Shown: positions 1 to 9,010, counted from the stretch's first letter. The stretch is DNA of 64,000 bases from Blautia parvula (GCF_020215665.1 NZ_CP084061.1:6112501-6176500); one strand, 5' to 3'. A program made the numbers and translations. Notes: generated from the letters alone by a model not told the origin.

Positions 1-2033
1 GGGCCACAAAAATGCTGAAATACATAGGCAACATTGTAGTCAATGACCCGACAGCCGGAAAATACCGCTATGAGCCGCCGCGTTTTCCAAAGGTAACGGG
101 AACGAGGAAAGACGGTCTGAAACAGATCCTGGATGCTCGGGGACCCGAAGCGGTAAAGCAGTGGGTGCTGGATCAGAAAAAGCTGCTTATTACAGATACC
201 ACTATGCGGGACGCACACCAGTCCCTTCTTGCCACCAGAGTGAGAACACGCGATATGGTAAAAGGCGCGGAGGGGACTGCAGAGATACTGGCAGATGCTT
301 TTTCATTGGAAATGTGGGGCGGTGCCACCTTTGATGTGGCCTACCGTTTTCTGAAGGAATCTCCGTGGGAACGCCTTGACCTGCTCAGGGAAAAAATACC
401 CAATATTCCCTTCCAGATGCTGCTGCGCGGTGCAAATGCGGTGGGATATACCAACTATCCCGACAACCTGATCCGGGAATTTGTAAAAGAGGCAGCAAGA
501 AGCGGAATAGATGTATTCCGAATCTTTGACTCCCTGAACTGGATCCCGGGAATGGAAATCGCTATGGATGAAGTGCTGAACCAGAATAAGATCGCAGAGG
601 CAACACTGTGTTATACAGGGGATGTCTCTGACCCGAAAGAGGATAAATACACATTGGGATACTATACGGAGATGGCAAAAGAACTGGAGCGGCGGGGTGC
701 CCATATTCTCTGTATCAAGGATATGTCAGGACTTCTGAAGCCTTATGCTGCACATAAGCTGGTGAAAGCACTGAAAGAGGAGACGGGTCTCCCCATCCAT
801 CTCCACACCCATGACACCAGCGGAAACCAGATCGCGGCGCTGCTCATGGCTGCGGAGGCCGGGGCGGACATTGTGGATACGGCTGTTTCCAGCATGTCAT
901 CCCTCACCAGCCAGCCTTCCATGAATTCCCTGGTGGCAGCTCTTTGGGGTCAGGAAAGAGACACCGGCCTGTCTCTGGAACGTCTGCAGGAGCTGACCGA
1001 TTACTGGAGTGACGTGAGGGAGAGATACCGCTCCTTTGAAGGAGGAATCAAATATCCCGCAACAGATATTTACCGCTATGAAATACCCGGCGGCCAATAC
1101 ACCAATCTGAAACCACAGGTGGAGAGCCTTGGCCTGGGACACAGGTTTGAGGAAGTAAAAGAGATGTACCGCACGGTCAATGAGATGCTGGGAGGTCTTG
1201 TAAAAGTAACGCCGTCCTCAAAAATGGTAGGTGATATGGCAATTTTTATGGTCCAGAATGATCTGACACCGGAAAATATTGTGGAGCGCGGAGAAAACCT
1301 GACTTTCCCGGATTCTGCAGTGAGCTATTTCAAGGGAATGATGGGGCAGCCACGCTGGGGATTCCCAAAAGAACTGCAGAGAGTGGTTCTGAAGGGAGAG
1401 ACACCCATCACATGCCGTCCGGGTGAACTGCTTTTGCCCATGGATTTCGATGCGGCAAGAGAGAGACTGAAACAATTTGTTCCGAAACCGGACTGGAGAA
1501 TGGTCATAAGCTGGTGCTTTTATCCTAAGGTTGTAGAGGACTTTTTAAAGAGCCGCAGAGAATACGGTTATATCACCCGCCTGGGCAGCCATGTGTATTT
1601 TCACGGACTTGCCGAGGGGGAGACAAACCGTGTGGAGATAGAAGACGGAAAAACACTTGTCATAAAATATCTGGGCAAGAGCGAATTGAACCCGGACGGG
1701 ACCAGAAATGTATTCTTTGAACTGAACGGCATTCGCAGGGAAGTTTCCGTGCAGGATAAGAGCGCCAAGGTGACTGTGGAATCCATACCAATGGCTGACC
1801 CCAATAATCTGAGCCATGTGGGTGCTTCCATACCCGGACTTGTGAGTAAGATACTTGTAAAACCGGGAGAAAAAGTCAAAAGAAACCAGGTTCTGGCAGT
1901 AGTTGAGGCAATGAAAATGGAGACAAATGTAATCGCACTCATGGATGGAGAGATGGATCAAATCCTTGTAAAAGAGGGGAAAGAGATCAAGGCAGGAGAA
2001 CTGCTTATGACAGTTAAGACAGTAAAAGAATGA
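1..2033 (+). CDS. pyc: Pyruvate carboxylase, C-terminal part (5' end outside window)
   Basis: Cytoplasmic biotin enzyme that carboxylates pyruvate to oxaloacetate. The frame is open to the window edge, and the residues just before the first Met (position 12) read A-T-K, matching the usual pyruvate carboxylase linker RATK(L/M)L.YIGN. The ATG at 12 has no ribosome binding site, so it is internal, and the biotin carboxylase half lies upstream of the window. Visible domains: carboxyltransferase TIM barrel from about residue 58 (TDTTMRDAHQSL, GATFDV, metal-binding HLHTHDTSG), the PYC_OADA helical domain, then a biotinyl domain with the EAMKM motif (biotinylated Lys codon 1914-1916). Read alone it could be taken for oxaloacetate decarboxylase alpha or pyruvate carboxylase subunit B. 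The upstream match favours the full-length single-chain enzyme. Confidence 0.88.
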   Translation, partial: ATKMLKYIGNIVVNDPTAGKYRYEPPRFPKVTGTRKDGLKQILDARGPEAVKQWVLDQKKLLITDTTMRDAHQSLLATRVRTRDMVKGAEGTAEILADAFSLEMWGGATFDVAYRFLKESPWERLDLLREKIPNIPFQMLLRGANAVGYTNYPDNLIREFVKEAARSGIDVFRIFDSLNWIPGMEIAMDEVLNQNKIAEATLCYTGDVSDPKEDKYTLGYYTEMAKELERRGAHILCIKDMSGLLKPYAAHKLVKALKEETGLPIHLHTHDTSGNQIAALLMAAEAGADIVDTAVSSMSSLTSQPSMNSLVAALWGQERDTGLSLERLQELTDYWSDVRERYRSFEGGIKYPATDIYRYEIPGGQYTNLKPQVESLGLGHRFEEVKEMYRTVNEMLGGLVKVTPSSKMVGDMAIFMVQNDLTPENIVERGENLTFPDSAVSYFKGMMGQPRWGFPKELQRVVLKGETPITCRPGELLLPMDFDAARERLKQFVPKPDWRMVISWCFYPKVVEDFLKSRREYGYITRLGSHVYFHGLAEGETNRVEIEDGKTLVIKYLGKSELNPDGTRNVFFELNGIRREVSVQDKSAKVTVESIPMADPNNLSHVGASIPGLVSKILVKPGEKVKRNQVLAVVEAMKMETNVIALMDGEMDQILVKEGKEIKAGELLMTVKTVKE

Positions 2034-2038
2034 TTCAT

Positions 2039-2090
2039 AAAGGGATAAGCGCTGCTCTGGGGTACAGAGGAGCTCTTATCCCTTTGTTGT
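2039..2090 (+). terminator. Terminator after pyruvate carboxylase
   Basis: An 11-bp perfect stem, 2039-2049 pairing with 2075-2085, begins 6 nt after the stop codon and runs into a weak T-rich tail (TTTGTTGT). It ends the pyruvate carboxylase transcript. Confidence 0.75.
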
Positions 2091-2138
2091 GCGGGCTGTA
2101 GAAGTAATAATATCCAGAATCAAACTGGAGTAAAAAGG

Positions 2139-2167
2139 TTGAGTATATACCTTCTCTGTGTTACAAT
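2139..2167 (+). promoter_or_regulatory. Promoter of nrdAB
   Basis: Sigma-A type promoter: -35 TTGAGT (2139-2144), 17-nt spacer, -10 TACAAT (2162-2167). It leaves a leader of about 110 nt before nrdA that contains repeat copy A. I saw no convincing NrdR box pair. Confidence 0.65.
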
Positions 2168-2181
2168 ATCAATAATTCGTC

Positions 2182-2221
2182 ACTGTTCGGTCAGGTCTGT
2201 GCATTTGCCGCGCTGATTCAT
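2182..2221. repeat. Dispersed intergenic repeat, copy A
   Basis: This stretch in the nrdA leader resembles 10023-10061 in the GNAT/coiled-coil gap. Both share ACTGT, GTCAGG, CTG..CATTT and GCGCT in the same order and spacing, about four in five positions by eye. It looks like a degenerate dispersed intergenic repeat of about 40 bp. Confidence 0.45.
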
Positions 2222-2284
2222 ACCCTGACAGGATGAGAATAAAACACAGTGGACAGAATAGGGAAGAGGAGGCAGAAGAAAAAT

Positions 2285-4819
2285 ATGATCATCATAAAAA
2301 GAAATGGACAGGCAGAACCCTATGATATACAGAAAATAAAGAATGCGGTCCTGCTGGCATTTAAAAGTGTGGGGCAGGTATATAAAGAGGAAGAGATAGA
2401 AAAAGTCACGGAGCTGGTGGAGTATAAGATTAAAAAATACTGTCCCCTTCAGTCCAGCCGGCTGCAGGTGGAACAGATCCAGGACATCGTGGAGCGCTCT
2501 CTCACAGAGCTCAATTATTATGAGGTGCTGAAAAGCTTCATATTATATAGAAACGAGAGGGCCAAAAAGCGGGAAGCCAGAAGAAAGATCATGGAATATT
2601 TTGAACAGGCGGAGGAACTGGATACGGTTCTGAGGGAGATCCAGAGAGAATATACGGACCATGTTTATCATCTGGAGCATCTGCTTGCCAAATTTCTGAC
2701 TTTTTACCGGGAAGGCATCCAGGTGGAGGAACGTTTGGATCTGCTGAAAAGAGCAGCAGTAGAGCTGACCACCCAGGAGGCACCTCTCTGGGAATTTGCT
2801 GCTGCACGGATTCTGCATCTGCAGTTTACCCGCCGTTTGGAGAGAGAACTGGAAAACTACCGGATACACAATTTTTACGAAAAGATCCATTGTCTCACCA
2901 AGATGGGCCTGTATGGCAGCTACATCCTGGAAAATTATTCAAAGGAAGAGATTCTCAGGTACGAAGCTTACATGCAGGAGGACAGAAACCACTTGTTCAA
3001 CTATTCCGGTCTGGAGCTTCTGATAAACCGCTATGTGATAAGGAGCCGTCAGAATGTACCGCTGGAAACGGTGCAGGAGATGTTTCTCGGCATTGCCATG
3101 CATCTGGCCATGCCGGAAGAGAAGAACAGGGATATGTGGGTTTTACGGTTCTATGATATGCTCAGCACACTTAAGGTGACTATGGCAACGCCAACGCTTT
3201 CCAATGCGAGAAGGCCCTATCACCAGCTTTCTTCCTGCTTTATTGATACAGTGCCGGATAGTCTGGACGGGATTTACCGCAGCATTGACAATTTTGCAAA
3301 GGTCAGCAAATTCGGCGGCGGTATGGGACTGTATTTTGGAAAAGTGCGGGCAGCAGGCAGCGACATCCGCGGTTTTGAAGGGGCAGCAGGGGGTGTGATC
3401 CGGTGGATCAAGCTGGCAAATGATACCGCAGTCGCGGTGGACCAGCTTGGGGTACGGCAGGGAGCGGTGGCAGTGTATCTGGACGCGTGGCACAGAGACC
3501 TTCCGGAGTTTCTGAATCTGCGTACAAACAACGGGGATGACAGGATGAAAGCCCATGATGTATTTCCGGCGGTCTGCTATCCGGATTTGTTCTGGAAGAC
3601 AGCAAAGGAAAACATAGAGGGAGACTGGTATCTCATGTGCCCTCACGAGATCCTTACGGTGAAAGGGTATGCCCTGGAGGACGCTTTCGGTCAGGAATGG
3701 GAAAGGAAATACATGGAGTGTGTGGCTGACAGCAGGATAAAAAAACGGGTGATTCCCATTAAGGAACTGATCCGTCTGATCATCCGAAGCGCGGCGGAGA
3801 CAGGGACCCCGTTTACCTTCAACAGGGATACGGTCAATAAGGCAAATCCAAACAGCCACAAAGGTATGATTTACTGCAGTAACCTCTGCACAGAGATCGC
3901 CCAGAATATGAGCCCCATTGAACAGGTGGAGCAGCGGACGGAGGTCGTAGACGGGGAGACGGTGGTTGTAACGGTCACACGGCCGGGAGAATTTGTAGTG
4001 TGTAATCTGGCAAGCCTTTCCCTGGGAAGAATTGATGTAGATAACAGACAGGAGATAGAGGAGATCACAGCAAGTGCCATGAGGGCACTGGACAATGTTA
4101 TTGACCTGAATTTCTTCCCGGTTCCCTACGCGAGGATCAATAATATGAAATACCGTCCGGTTGGCCTGGGCGTCAGCGGATATCACCATATGCTGGCTAA
4201 GAAGGGGATCCTCTGGGAATGTGAGGATCATTTGAAAATGGTCGACCGGATATTTGAGGATATCAATTTTGCGGCAGTGAAAGCAAGCTGTGAAAATGCC
4301 CGGGAAAAGGGCAGCTATGCTTATTTTCAGGGCAGTGAGTGGGAAAGCGGTGCATATTTTGAAAAGCGGGCCTATGTCTCAGAGCGCTGGCGTTATCTGG
4401 AAGATCAGGTAAAAAACGGAGGGATGCGCAACGGCTATCTTCTGGCGGTTGCCCCCACAAGCAGTACCAGCATGATCGCTGGAACGACAGCCGGTGTGGA
4501 CCCTGTGATGAACCGGTATTTCTTGGAGGAGAAAAAGAACGGCCTTGTGCCCCGCGTGGCGCCGGAGCTGAATCCTGACACGTACTGGTATTACAAGAAT
4601 GCTCATCACATCGGACAGGAATGGTCTGTCCGCGCCTGCGGGGTCCGGCAGCGCCATATAGACCAGGCACAGAGTATGAACCTGTATATCACCAATGACT
4701 ATACCTTCCGCCAGGTGCTGAACCTGTATCTGCTTGCCTGGGAGAAGGGGGTCAAGACCATATATTATATCCGGTCCAGGAGTTTGGAAGTAGAAGAATG
4801 CGAGGTGTGTGCAAGCTGA
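2285..4819 (+). CDS. nrdA: Ribonucleoside-diphosphate reductase, large subunit
   Basis: Reduces ribonucleotides to deoxyribonucleotides using a radical passed from NrdB. I chose the ATG at 2285 (844 aa), which has AGGAGG at 2267-2272 and starts directly with the ATP-cone (MIIIKRNGQAEPYDI). An upstream in-frame GTG at 2249 has no ribosome binding site. Order: N-terminal ATP-cone (about 1-95, allosteric dATP/ATP site), long helical region, then the barrel with SSCFID (first redox Cys), SNLCTEI (thiyl-radical Cys, residue 535), VVCNLASLSLG (second redox Cys) and PTSSTSMIAGTTAGVDPV. The tail ends CEVC (residues 839 and 842), the thioredoxin-reducible pair. It overlaps nrdB by one base. This is the class I, oxygen-using type, which is notable in an apparent anaerobe. 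Confidence 0.93.
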   Translation: MIIIKRNGQAEPYDIQKIKNAVLLAFKSVGQVYKEEEIEKVTELVEYKIKKYCPLQSSRLQVEQIQDIVERSLTELNYYEVLKSFILYRNERAKKREARRKIMEYFEQAEELDTVLREIQREYTDHVYHLEHLLAKFLTFYREGIQVEERLDLLKRAAVELTTQEAPLWEFAAARILHLQFTRRLERELENYRIHNFYEKIHCLTKMGLYGSYILENYSKEEILRYEAYMQEDRNHLFNYSGLELLINRYVIRSRQNVPLETVQEMFLGIAMHLAMPEEKNRDMWVLRFYDMLSTLKVTMATPTLSNARRPYHQLSSCFIDTVPDSLDGIYRSIDNFAKVSKFGGGMGLYFGKVRAAGSDIRGFEGAAGGVIRWIKLANDTAVAVDQLGVRQGAVAVYLDAWHRDLPEFLNLRTNNGDDRMKAHDVFPAVCYPDLFWKTAKENIEGDWYLMCPHEILTVKGYALEDAFGQEWERKYMECVADSRIKKRVIPIKELIRLIIRSAAETGTPFTFNRDTVNKANPNSHKGMIYCSNLCTEIAQNMSPIEQVEQRTEVVDGETVVVTVTRPGEFVVCNLASLSLGRIDVDNRQEIEEITASAMRALDNVIDLNFFPVPYARINNMKYRPVGLGVSGYHHMLAKKGILWECEDHLKMVDRIFEDINFAAVKASCENAREKGSYAYFQGSEWESGAYFEKRAYVSERWRYLEDQVKNGGMRNGYLLAVAPTSSTSMIAGTTAGVDPVMNRYFLEEKKNGLVPRVAPELNPDTYWYYKNAHHIGQEWSVRACGVRQRHIDQAQSMNLYITNDYTFRQVLNLYLLAWEKGVKTIYYIRSRSLEVEECEVCAS

Positions 4820-5859
4820 TGGAAATGAAGAAAAAACCCCTGTTCAATCCGCAGGGTGACTGGGAAATACAGAACCGCAGAATGGTAGGCGGCAATACAA
4901 CGAATTTAAATGATTTCAATAACATGAAATATACCTGGGTCAGTGACTGGTACCGGCAGGCCATGAACAATTTCTGGATTCCGGAAGAAATCAATTTGAA
5001 TGTGGATGTGAGAGACTATCCGGGACTGTCACAAAAAGAGAGGCGGGCCTATGACAAGATCCTCTCCTTCCTTGTCTTTCTGGACAGCATCCAGACAGCC
5101 AATCTGCCGGCTGTCAGTGAATATGTCACAGCCAATGAGGTGAATCTGTGTCTGTCCATCCAGGCTTTTCAGGAGGCTGTGCACAGCCAGAGCTACAGCT
5201 ATATGCTGGATACGATCTGTGAACCTCAAAAACGCACGGAGGTTCTGTATCAGTGGAGGGATGATGCACATCTTCTGAAAAGAAATACTTTTATCGGCAG
5301 CCTGTACAACGATTTCCAGCAGAAAAAAGATATGTTTACTTTTATGAAGACCATTGTTGCCAATTACATCCTGGAAGGTATTTATTTCTACAGCGGCTTT
5401 ATGTTTTTCTATAATCTGGGAAGAAACCACAAAATGCCGGGCACTGCGCAGGTGATCCGTTATATCAACCGTGACGAAAACACACATCTGTGGCTGTTCC
5501 GGAATATTCTTATGGAACTGAAAAAAGAGGAGCCGGAAATGTTCACGGCAGATAAAGTGGAAATATACCGGAAGATGATAAGAGAGGGCTGTGAAGAGGA
5601 AATGGCCTGGGGAGCGTATGTGATCGGAGAGGATATTGCCGGACTGAGCGGCGAGATGGTCAGGGATTATATAAAATATCTGGGAAACCTCCGTTGTTTC
5701 AGTCTGGGCTTTGAAGGGATTTATGATGGCCATGACACGGAGCCGGAGAGCATGCGCTGGGTGGGACAGTACAGCAATGCGAATCTGATCAAGACAGACT
5801 TCTTTGAAGCCAGAAGCACAGCTTATGCAAAGAGCAGTGCACTGGTGGATGATCTGTAG
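4819..5859 (+). CDS. nrdB: Ribonucleoside-diphosphate reductase, small subunit
   Basis: Radical-generating dimetal subunit that partners NrdA. The start chosen is the ATG at 4819 in the overlapping stop/start TGATG (346 aa); an in-frame ATG at 4798 is also possible. Metal ligands and the radical tyrosine are visible: DSIQTANL, then EAVHSQSY with E119, H122 and Tyr126 in the E..H...Y pattern of tyrosyl-radical R2 proteins, then ILEGIYF and RDENTHLWLF near the C-terminal half. The Tyr is therefore retained, unlike in tyrosine-lacking class Ic or modified Ie proteins. It is co-transcribed and translationally coupled with nrdA, and followed by a terminator. Whether the metal is Fe or Mn cannot be read from sequence. 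Confidence 0.93.
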   Translation: MEMKKKPLFNPQGDWEIQNRRMVGGNTTNLNDFNNMKYTWVSDWYRQAMNNFWIPEEINLNVDVRDYPGLSQKERRAYDKILSFLVFLDSIQTANLPAVSEYVTANEVNLCLSIQAFQEAVHSQSYSYMLDTICEPQKRTEVLYQWRDDAHLLKRNTFIGSLYNDFQQKKDMFTFMKTIVANYILEGIYFYSGFMFFYNLGRNHKMPGTAQVIRYINRDENTHLWLFRNILMELKKEEPEMFTADKVEIYRKMIREGCEEEMAWGAYVIGEDIAGLSGEMVRDYIKYLGNLRCFSLGFEGIYDGHDTEPESMRWVGQYSNANLIKTDFFEARSTAYAKSSALVDDL

Positions 5860-5869
5860 AAATATATCT

Positions 5870-5902
5870 GCCGCTGCCGGAAATTTTGGCGGCGGCTTTT
5901 TC
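5870..5902 (+). terminator. Terminator of nrdAB
   Basis: A 9-bp GC-rich stem (5870-5878 with 5888-5896, one G-U pair) is followed by TTTTT. It sits 10 nt after the nrdB stop. Confidence 0.88.
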
Positions 5903-6001
5903 GGTAATTGTTCATGTTCCGCTGTCCCGCGAGGTGTTTTCAGGGCAAAGGCATGAAAGTCCCGAGGTACCAGAGCGATTGGTTTATCTGCTGTGGGAGT
6001 A

Positions 6002-6030
6002 TTGTTTTTGACCTGTATGTTATGTATAAT
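6002..6030 (+). promoter_or_regulatory. Candidate promoter of the ROK kinase
   Basis: -35-like TTGTTT (6002-6007), 17-nt spacer, consensus -10 TATAAT (6025-6030). It leaves a leader of about 90 nt. The remaining gap (5903-6124) shows no convincing gene; a 71-codon open frame there has no ribosome binding site or recognisable content. Confidence 0.45.
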
Positions 6031-6124
6031 CAGATGTATAGCAGGTGGTGCTGCGCAGACTGTGCTCTGCAGAAATACGGGCTGCGGCCGGAGGCAGCCG
6101 GGGAATTGCCGGAAAGGACATAGA

Positions 6125-7102
6125 ATGAAAAAATATATAATTGGTATGGATCTGGGAGGAACGAATATCAAGACCTCTCTGTTCACAAAAGATTTTTCTG
6201 TGGTGGCCGAACAGAGGACACCGACCATGGTCAGTCTGGGCTCTGAGGGCGTTTTGCAGCGAATGGCAGATAATATCAGGGAGCTGCTCTTAAAAGCAGG
6301 GGCAGCGGCAGAGGAAGTGGAGGTCATGGGAATGGGGGTTCCCGGGCTTTTGGATATAGAAAAGGGAATCTCCCTGTTTTCACCTAATTTTCCCCAATGG
6401 GAAAATGTTCCCATTGCCGGATGGTTTAAAGAACGGTTGGGTATACCGGTATTTATTGACAATGATGTCCGCGTAAATCTGTACGGGGAATGTTATTTCG
6501 GTGCGGGGAAGGGGAAAAAGAATGTGGTACTTCTGACACTGGGGACAGGTTTAGGGGCAGGAGTCATGATAGACGGACATATTTTGTACGGTGCAACCGG
6601 CAGCATGGGTGAAATTGGCCATATGAATATGTATCGGGAGGGCAGACCCTGCCGCTGTAAAAGCTCGGGCTGTCTGGGGCGTTATGTGTCGGCTTTGGGG
6701 CTTCTGCGGACAGTAAAGGAAAAGATTGAGGCAAAAGAGAAGACAGTGCTTACAGACTGGGTGAAGGACCCGGAAGAGATCACGGCAGAAATGGTGTCCA
6801 GAGCCTTTGATGAAGGGGATCAGCTTGCAAGGGAGGCCATGGAGGAGACTGGTGAGATTCTGGGATTCGGCCTTGTAAATGTGATAAATTTATATAATCC
6901 CGAGTGTGTGATTATCGGAGGCGGTATGTCAGCGGCAGGAGAACGCCTGCTGTCAAAGGCGAGAGAAGTTGTGGATACCCATGCACTGGAGATTTCCAGA
7001 AAAGCGTGTACGATCGTTACAGCATCGCTTGGCGACGCATCAGGAATGCTGGGGGCAGCGAAAGCCGCTTCGATAAAAACAGAGAACAGAATGGTGGTTT
7101 AA
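6125..7102 (+). CDS. ROK family sugar kinase (glucokinase-like)
   Basis: Phosphorylates a hexose, most likely glucose, in the cytoplasm with ATP. The start at ATG 6125 (325 aa) gives the standard ROK N-terminus with phosphate-binding GMDLGGTNIK. Further family marks are the catalytic Asp in FIDNDVRVN, the GTGLGAGVMIDG adenosine-side loop, the EIGHMN segment, and the ROK zinc motif CRCKSSGCLG with three Cys. A longer frame upstream has no start signal. It stands alone between two terminators. Glucokinase is the usual call, but ROK kinases also use N-acetylmannosamine, fructose or allose, so the substrate is not proven. Confidence 0.85.
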   Translation: MKKYIIGMDLGGTNIKTSLFTKDFSVVAEQRTPTMVSLGSEGVLQRMADNIRELLLKAGAAAEEVEVMGMGVPGLLDIEKGISLFSPNFPQWENVPIAGWFKERLGIPVFIDNDVRVNLYGECYFGAGKGKKNVVLLTLGTGLGAGVMIDGHILYGATGSMGEIGHMNMYREGRPCRCKSSGCLGRYVSALGLLRTVKEKIEAKEKTVLTDWVKDPEEITAEMVSRAFDEGDQLAREAMEETGEILGFGLVNVINLYNPECVIIGGGMSAAGERLLSKAREVVDTHALEISRKACTIVTASLGDASGMLGAAKAASIKTENRMVV

Positions 7103-7104
7103 TA

Positions 7105-7153
7105 AAATCTCCGGTTTCGGCAGAGAAAATCTTTCTGCGGGAACCGGAGATTT
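7105..7153. terminator. Shared terminator of ROK kinase and MATE gene
   Basis: A 12-bp perfect stem (7105-7116 with 7142-7153) lies between the convergent kinase and MATE genes. The stem has A/T runs on both outer sides, so it can act on both strands. Confidence 0.75.
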
Positions 7154-7172
7154 GTTTGCGGCTTTTACAGAA

Positions 7173-8528
7173 TCAGTCCACCAGTTTTTTCAGTTTCCAT
7201 TTTCCGCTCTGTACGCGGATAAAGGAGAAGATGGTGCCGATTCCCCAGCCAATGGGAATAGACCACCAGATTGCGCTGGAACCGATGAAATGGGCCAGCA
7301 GGTATGCAATGGCAACTCTGGAAAACAGGTTGGACATGGAGCTTAACATAAAGGCGCCCATATCTCCGGCACCTCGTAAAAGGCCGTTGCCTACAAACAT
7401 AAGTCCCATTAATACATAAAATACAGAGACGGTCTTCATATATCTCAGTCCGTATCCCATAGCGCTGCCCTCAGAACCGCTGTTCAGGAACAGACTGAGA
7501 AGCTGCGGTCCGAAGAGATAAATAATACCAGTGATGATAAGGGAAAATATCAGGACCATGAGCAGACAGGCTTTATAACCCTGAACAACCCGTTTGTCTT
7601 TTCCTGCTCCGATATTTTGTGCTGTATAACTTGACATGGCATTTGAAAAGTTCATGTTGGGCATCATGGCAAGCGTATCAATTTTTGTGGCTGCCGTATA
7701 GCCTGCTACAAATACCTTTCCGTAAGAGTTGACCAGTCCCTGCATGAACATCATGCTCAGGGACACAATGGACTGCTGCAGCATGGAGGGGACACCTACA
7801 CGGGCAATTCTGCGGGCTGCGTTTGCCTCAAAGAAAGCAAACTTTTTATCCGCGGCAGCAGGTTCACTTTCCATATTCTTCATCCGTTTGATCAGAACAA
7901 AGAAGGAGACTACAGCACACAGGCCCTGCGCGATTAGGGTCGCCCAGGCAACACCAGCCACGCCCATATGGAAGCGGATCACGAACAGCAGATCAAGCCC
8001 AATGTTTGTAAGGGCTGACACCATTAGAAATTTAAGGGGAGTATTGCTGTCCCCAAGGGCATTGTAGATACCGTTCAAAGTATTGTAAAGAAAGAGGAAG
8101 ACAGCTCCGCCAAAATAAATCCGCAGATAGGTGAGAGAATCCGCCATGATATCAGCGTCCGTCCCCAGAAGCTTCAGAAGCGGACCGGCTGCCAGCTCAC
8201 CGGCTGCCATAATAGCCAGTCCGATCACACCCAATGCGATCAGAGCAGTGGAAATGGTTGTCTTCATTTCCCGGATCTGACCTGCCCCAAAGAGCTGGGA
8301 GATGACAACCGTACATCCCATGGAAAGTCCCGCGGCGATGGCTACAGCCAGAAAGACAACAGGGAAGGAGGAGCCTACAGCGGCCAGTGCATCCTCACCT
8401 ACAAATTTTCCCACTACCATGGAATCTACCATATTATAAAGCTGCTGGAAAAAGTTTCCGATAACCATGGGCAGGGCAAAGAAAAAAAGCAGCTTGAGAG
8501 GCTTTCCCTCCGTCAGATTTTTTACCAT
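7173..8528 (-). CDS. MATE family multidrug/organic cation efflux transporter
   Basis: 451-aa polytopic membrane protein, about 12 predicted helices, exchanging Na+ or H+ for drugs or metabolites. The N-terminus carries the MATE hallmark LPMVIGNFFQQLYNMVDSMV, and the second half repeats the fold (GVPSMLQQSIVSLSMMFMQG). The start codon abuts the stop of the upstream marR gene with no gap, and its ribosome binding site (AGGAGG on the minus strand) lies inside the end of marR, so the two are translationally coupled. MarR is the probable repressor. The substrate cannot be told from sequence. Confidence 0.92.
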   Translation of the reverse strand: MVKNLTEGKPLKLLFFFALPMVIGNFFQQLYNMVDSMVVGKFVGEDALAAVGSSFPVVFLAVAIAAGLSMGCTVVISQLFGAGQIREMKTTISTALIALGVIGLAIMAAGELAAGPLLKLLGTDADIMADSLTYLRIYFGGAVFLFLYNTLNGIYNALGDSNTPLKFLMVSALTNIGLDLLFVIRFHMGVAGVAWATLIAQGLCAVVSFFVLIKRMKNMESEPAAADKKFAFFEANAARRIARVGVPSMLQQSIVSLSMMFMQGLVNSYGKVFVAGYTAATKIDTLAMMPNMNFSNAMSSYTAQNIGAGKDKRVVQGYKACLLMVLIFSLIITGIIYLFGPQLLSLFLNSGSEGSAMGYGLRYMKTVSVFYVLMGLMFVGNGLLRGAGDMGAFMLSSMSNLFSRVAIAYLLAHFIGSSAIWWSIPIGWGIGTIFSFIRVQSGKWKLKKLVD

Positions 8529-8954
8529 TTATCTTCCTCCTTTTTTTCTGTATGCAACTGCATTGGCTGCAATTCGTTTGATGTGGTCCTGATGTATTTG
8601 CTGTTCCTCCTGGGAAAAGCCGGTATAACAGATTTCGTCCCAGGATCTGTAAATATCCCGGATATGTTCATAGATTTCCTCTCCCTTCTCCGTCAGGGAT
8701 ACAAATTTCTGGCGCCTGTCATTTTCATTGACTCTGCGGCATATAAACCCCTTTTCTTCCAGGGATGCCAGGTTTTTGGCGATTCTGCCCTTATCCAGAT
8801 TCAGATATTCGGCCATTTCCTCCTGGCTGCAGCTCTTGTCCTTGAGGATACGGATCAGTCTGCCTTCCAGAGGAATCAGCCCGTATTTTTCCATTTCGGC
8901 TCTTACATATGACAATTCACAGCGCCTGATAATGCTGACAAAATGGTTATTCAT
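8529..8954 (-). CDS. MarR family transcriptional regulator
   Basis: 141-aa winged-helix repressor. A typical MarR helix-turn-helix and wing are visible (SCSQEEMAEYLNLDKGRIAKNLASLEEKGFICRR, then NDRRQKFVSLTEKG). It is first in a two-gene operon with the MATE pump. The promoter is a perfect consensus, and palindromic half-sites lie across its start site, which fits autorepression relieved by a ligand, as for other MarR-pump pairs. The ligand is unknown. Confidence 0.92.
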   Translation of the reverse strand: MNNHFVSIIRRCELSYVRAEMEKYGLIPLEGRLIRILKDKSCSQEEMAEYLNLDKGRIAKNLASLEEKGFICRRVNENDRRQKFVSLTEKGEEIYEHIRDIYRSWDEICYTGFSQEEQQIHQDHIKRIAANAVAYRKKGGR

Positions 8955-8971
8955 AAAACGGCCTCCTTAAA

Positions 8972-9008
8972 ATAGTTGTAAATTACAACTGTTGTGAGAA
9001 ACAACTAT
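8972..9008 (-). promoter_or_regulatory. Probable MarR operator
   Basis: Contains a perfect 17-bp palindrome, AGTTGTAA-A-TTACAACT (8974-8990), directly followed by a second inverted pair GTTGT/ACAAC (8991-9005). The outer pair ATAGTTGT/ACAACTAT (8972-8979, 9001-9008) spans both. The sites cover the start region of the marR promoter, as expected for an autorepressor. Confidence 0.7.
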
Positions 9009-9010
9009 TT

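Noticed and set aside
2100-2248. NrdR boxes upstream of nrdA
   Set aside because: AT-rich words such as TTACAATATC are present, but no pair of 16-bp palindromic boxes matching the NrdR pattern.
3143-4231. 362-codon minus-strand frame opposite nrdA
   Set aside because: It lies wholly within the well-supported nrdA gene, and its translation is His/Cys/Ile-rich with no domain. It is a shadow of nrdA codon use.
5908-6123. 71-codon open frame upstream of the ROK kinase
   Set aside because: No ribosome binding site, odd composition rich in Cys and Met, overlaps the candidate kinase promoter and resembles no family.
5029-6462. 477-codon minus-strand frame opposite nrdB and the ROK gene
   Set aside because: It crosses two convincing plus-strand genes and a terminator and has no recognisable domain or start signal.
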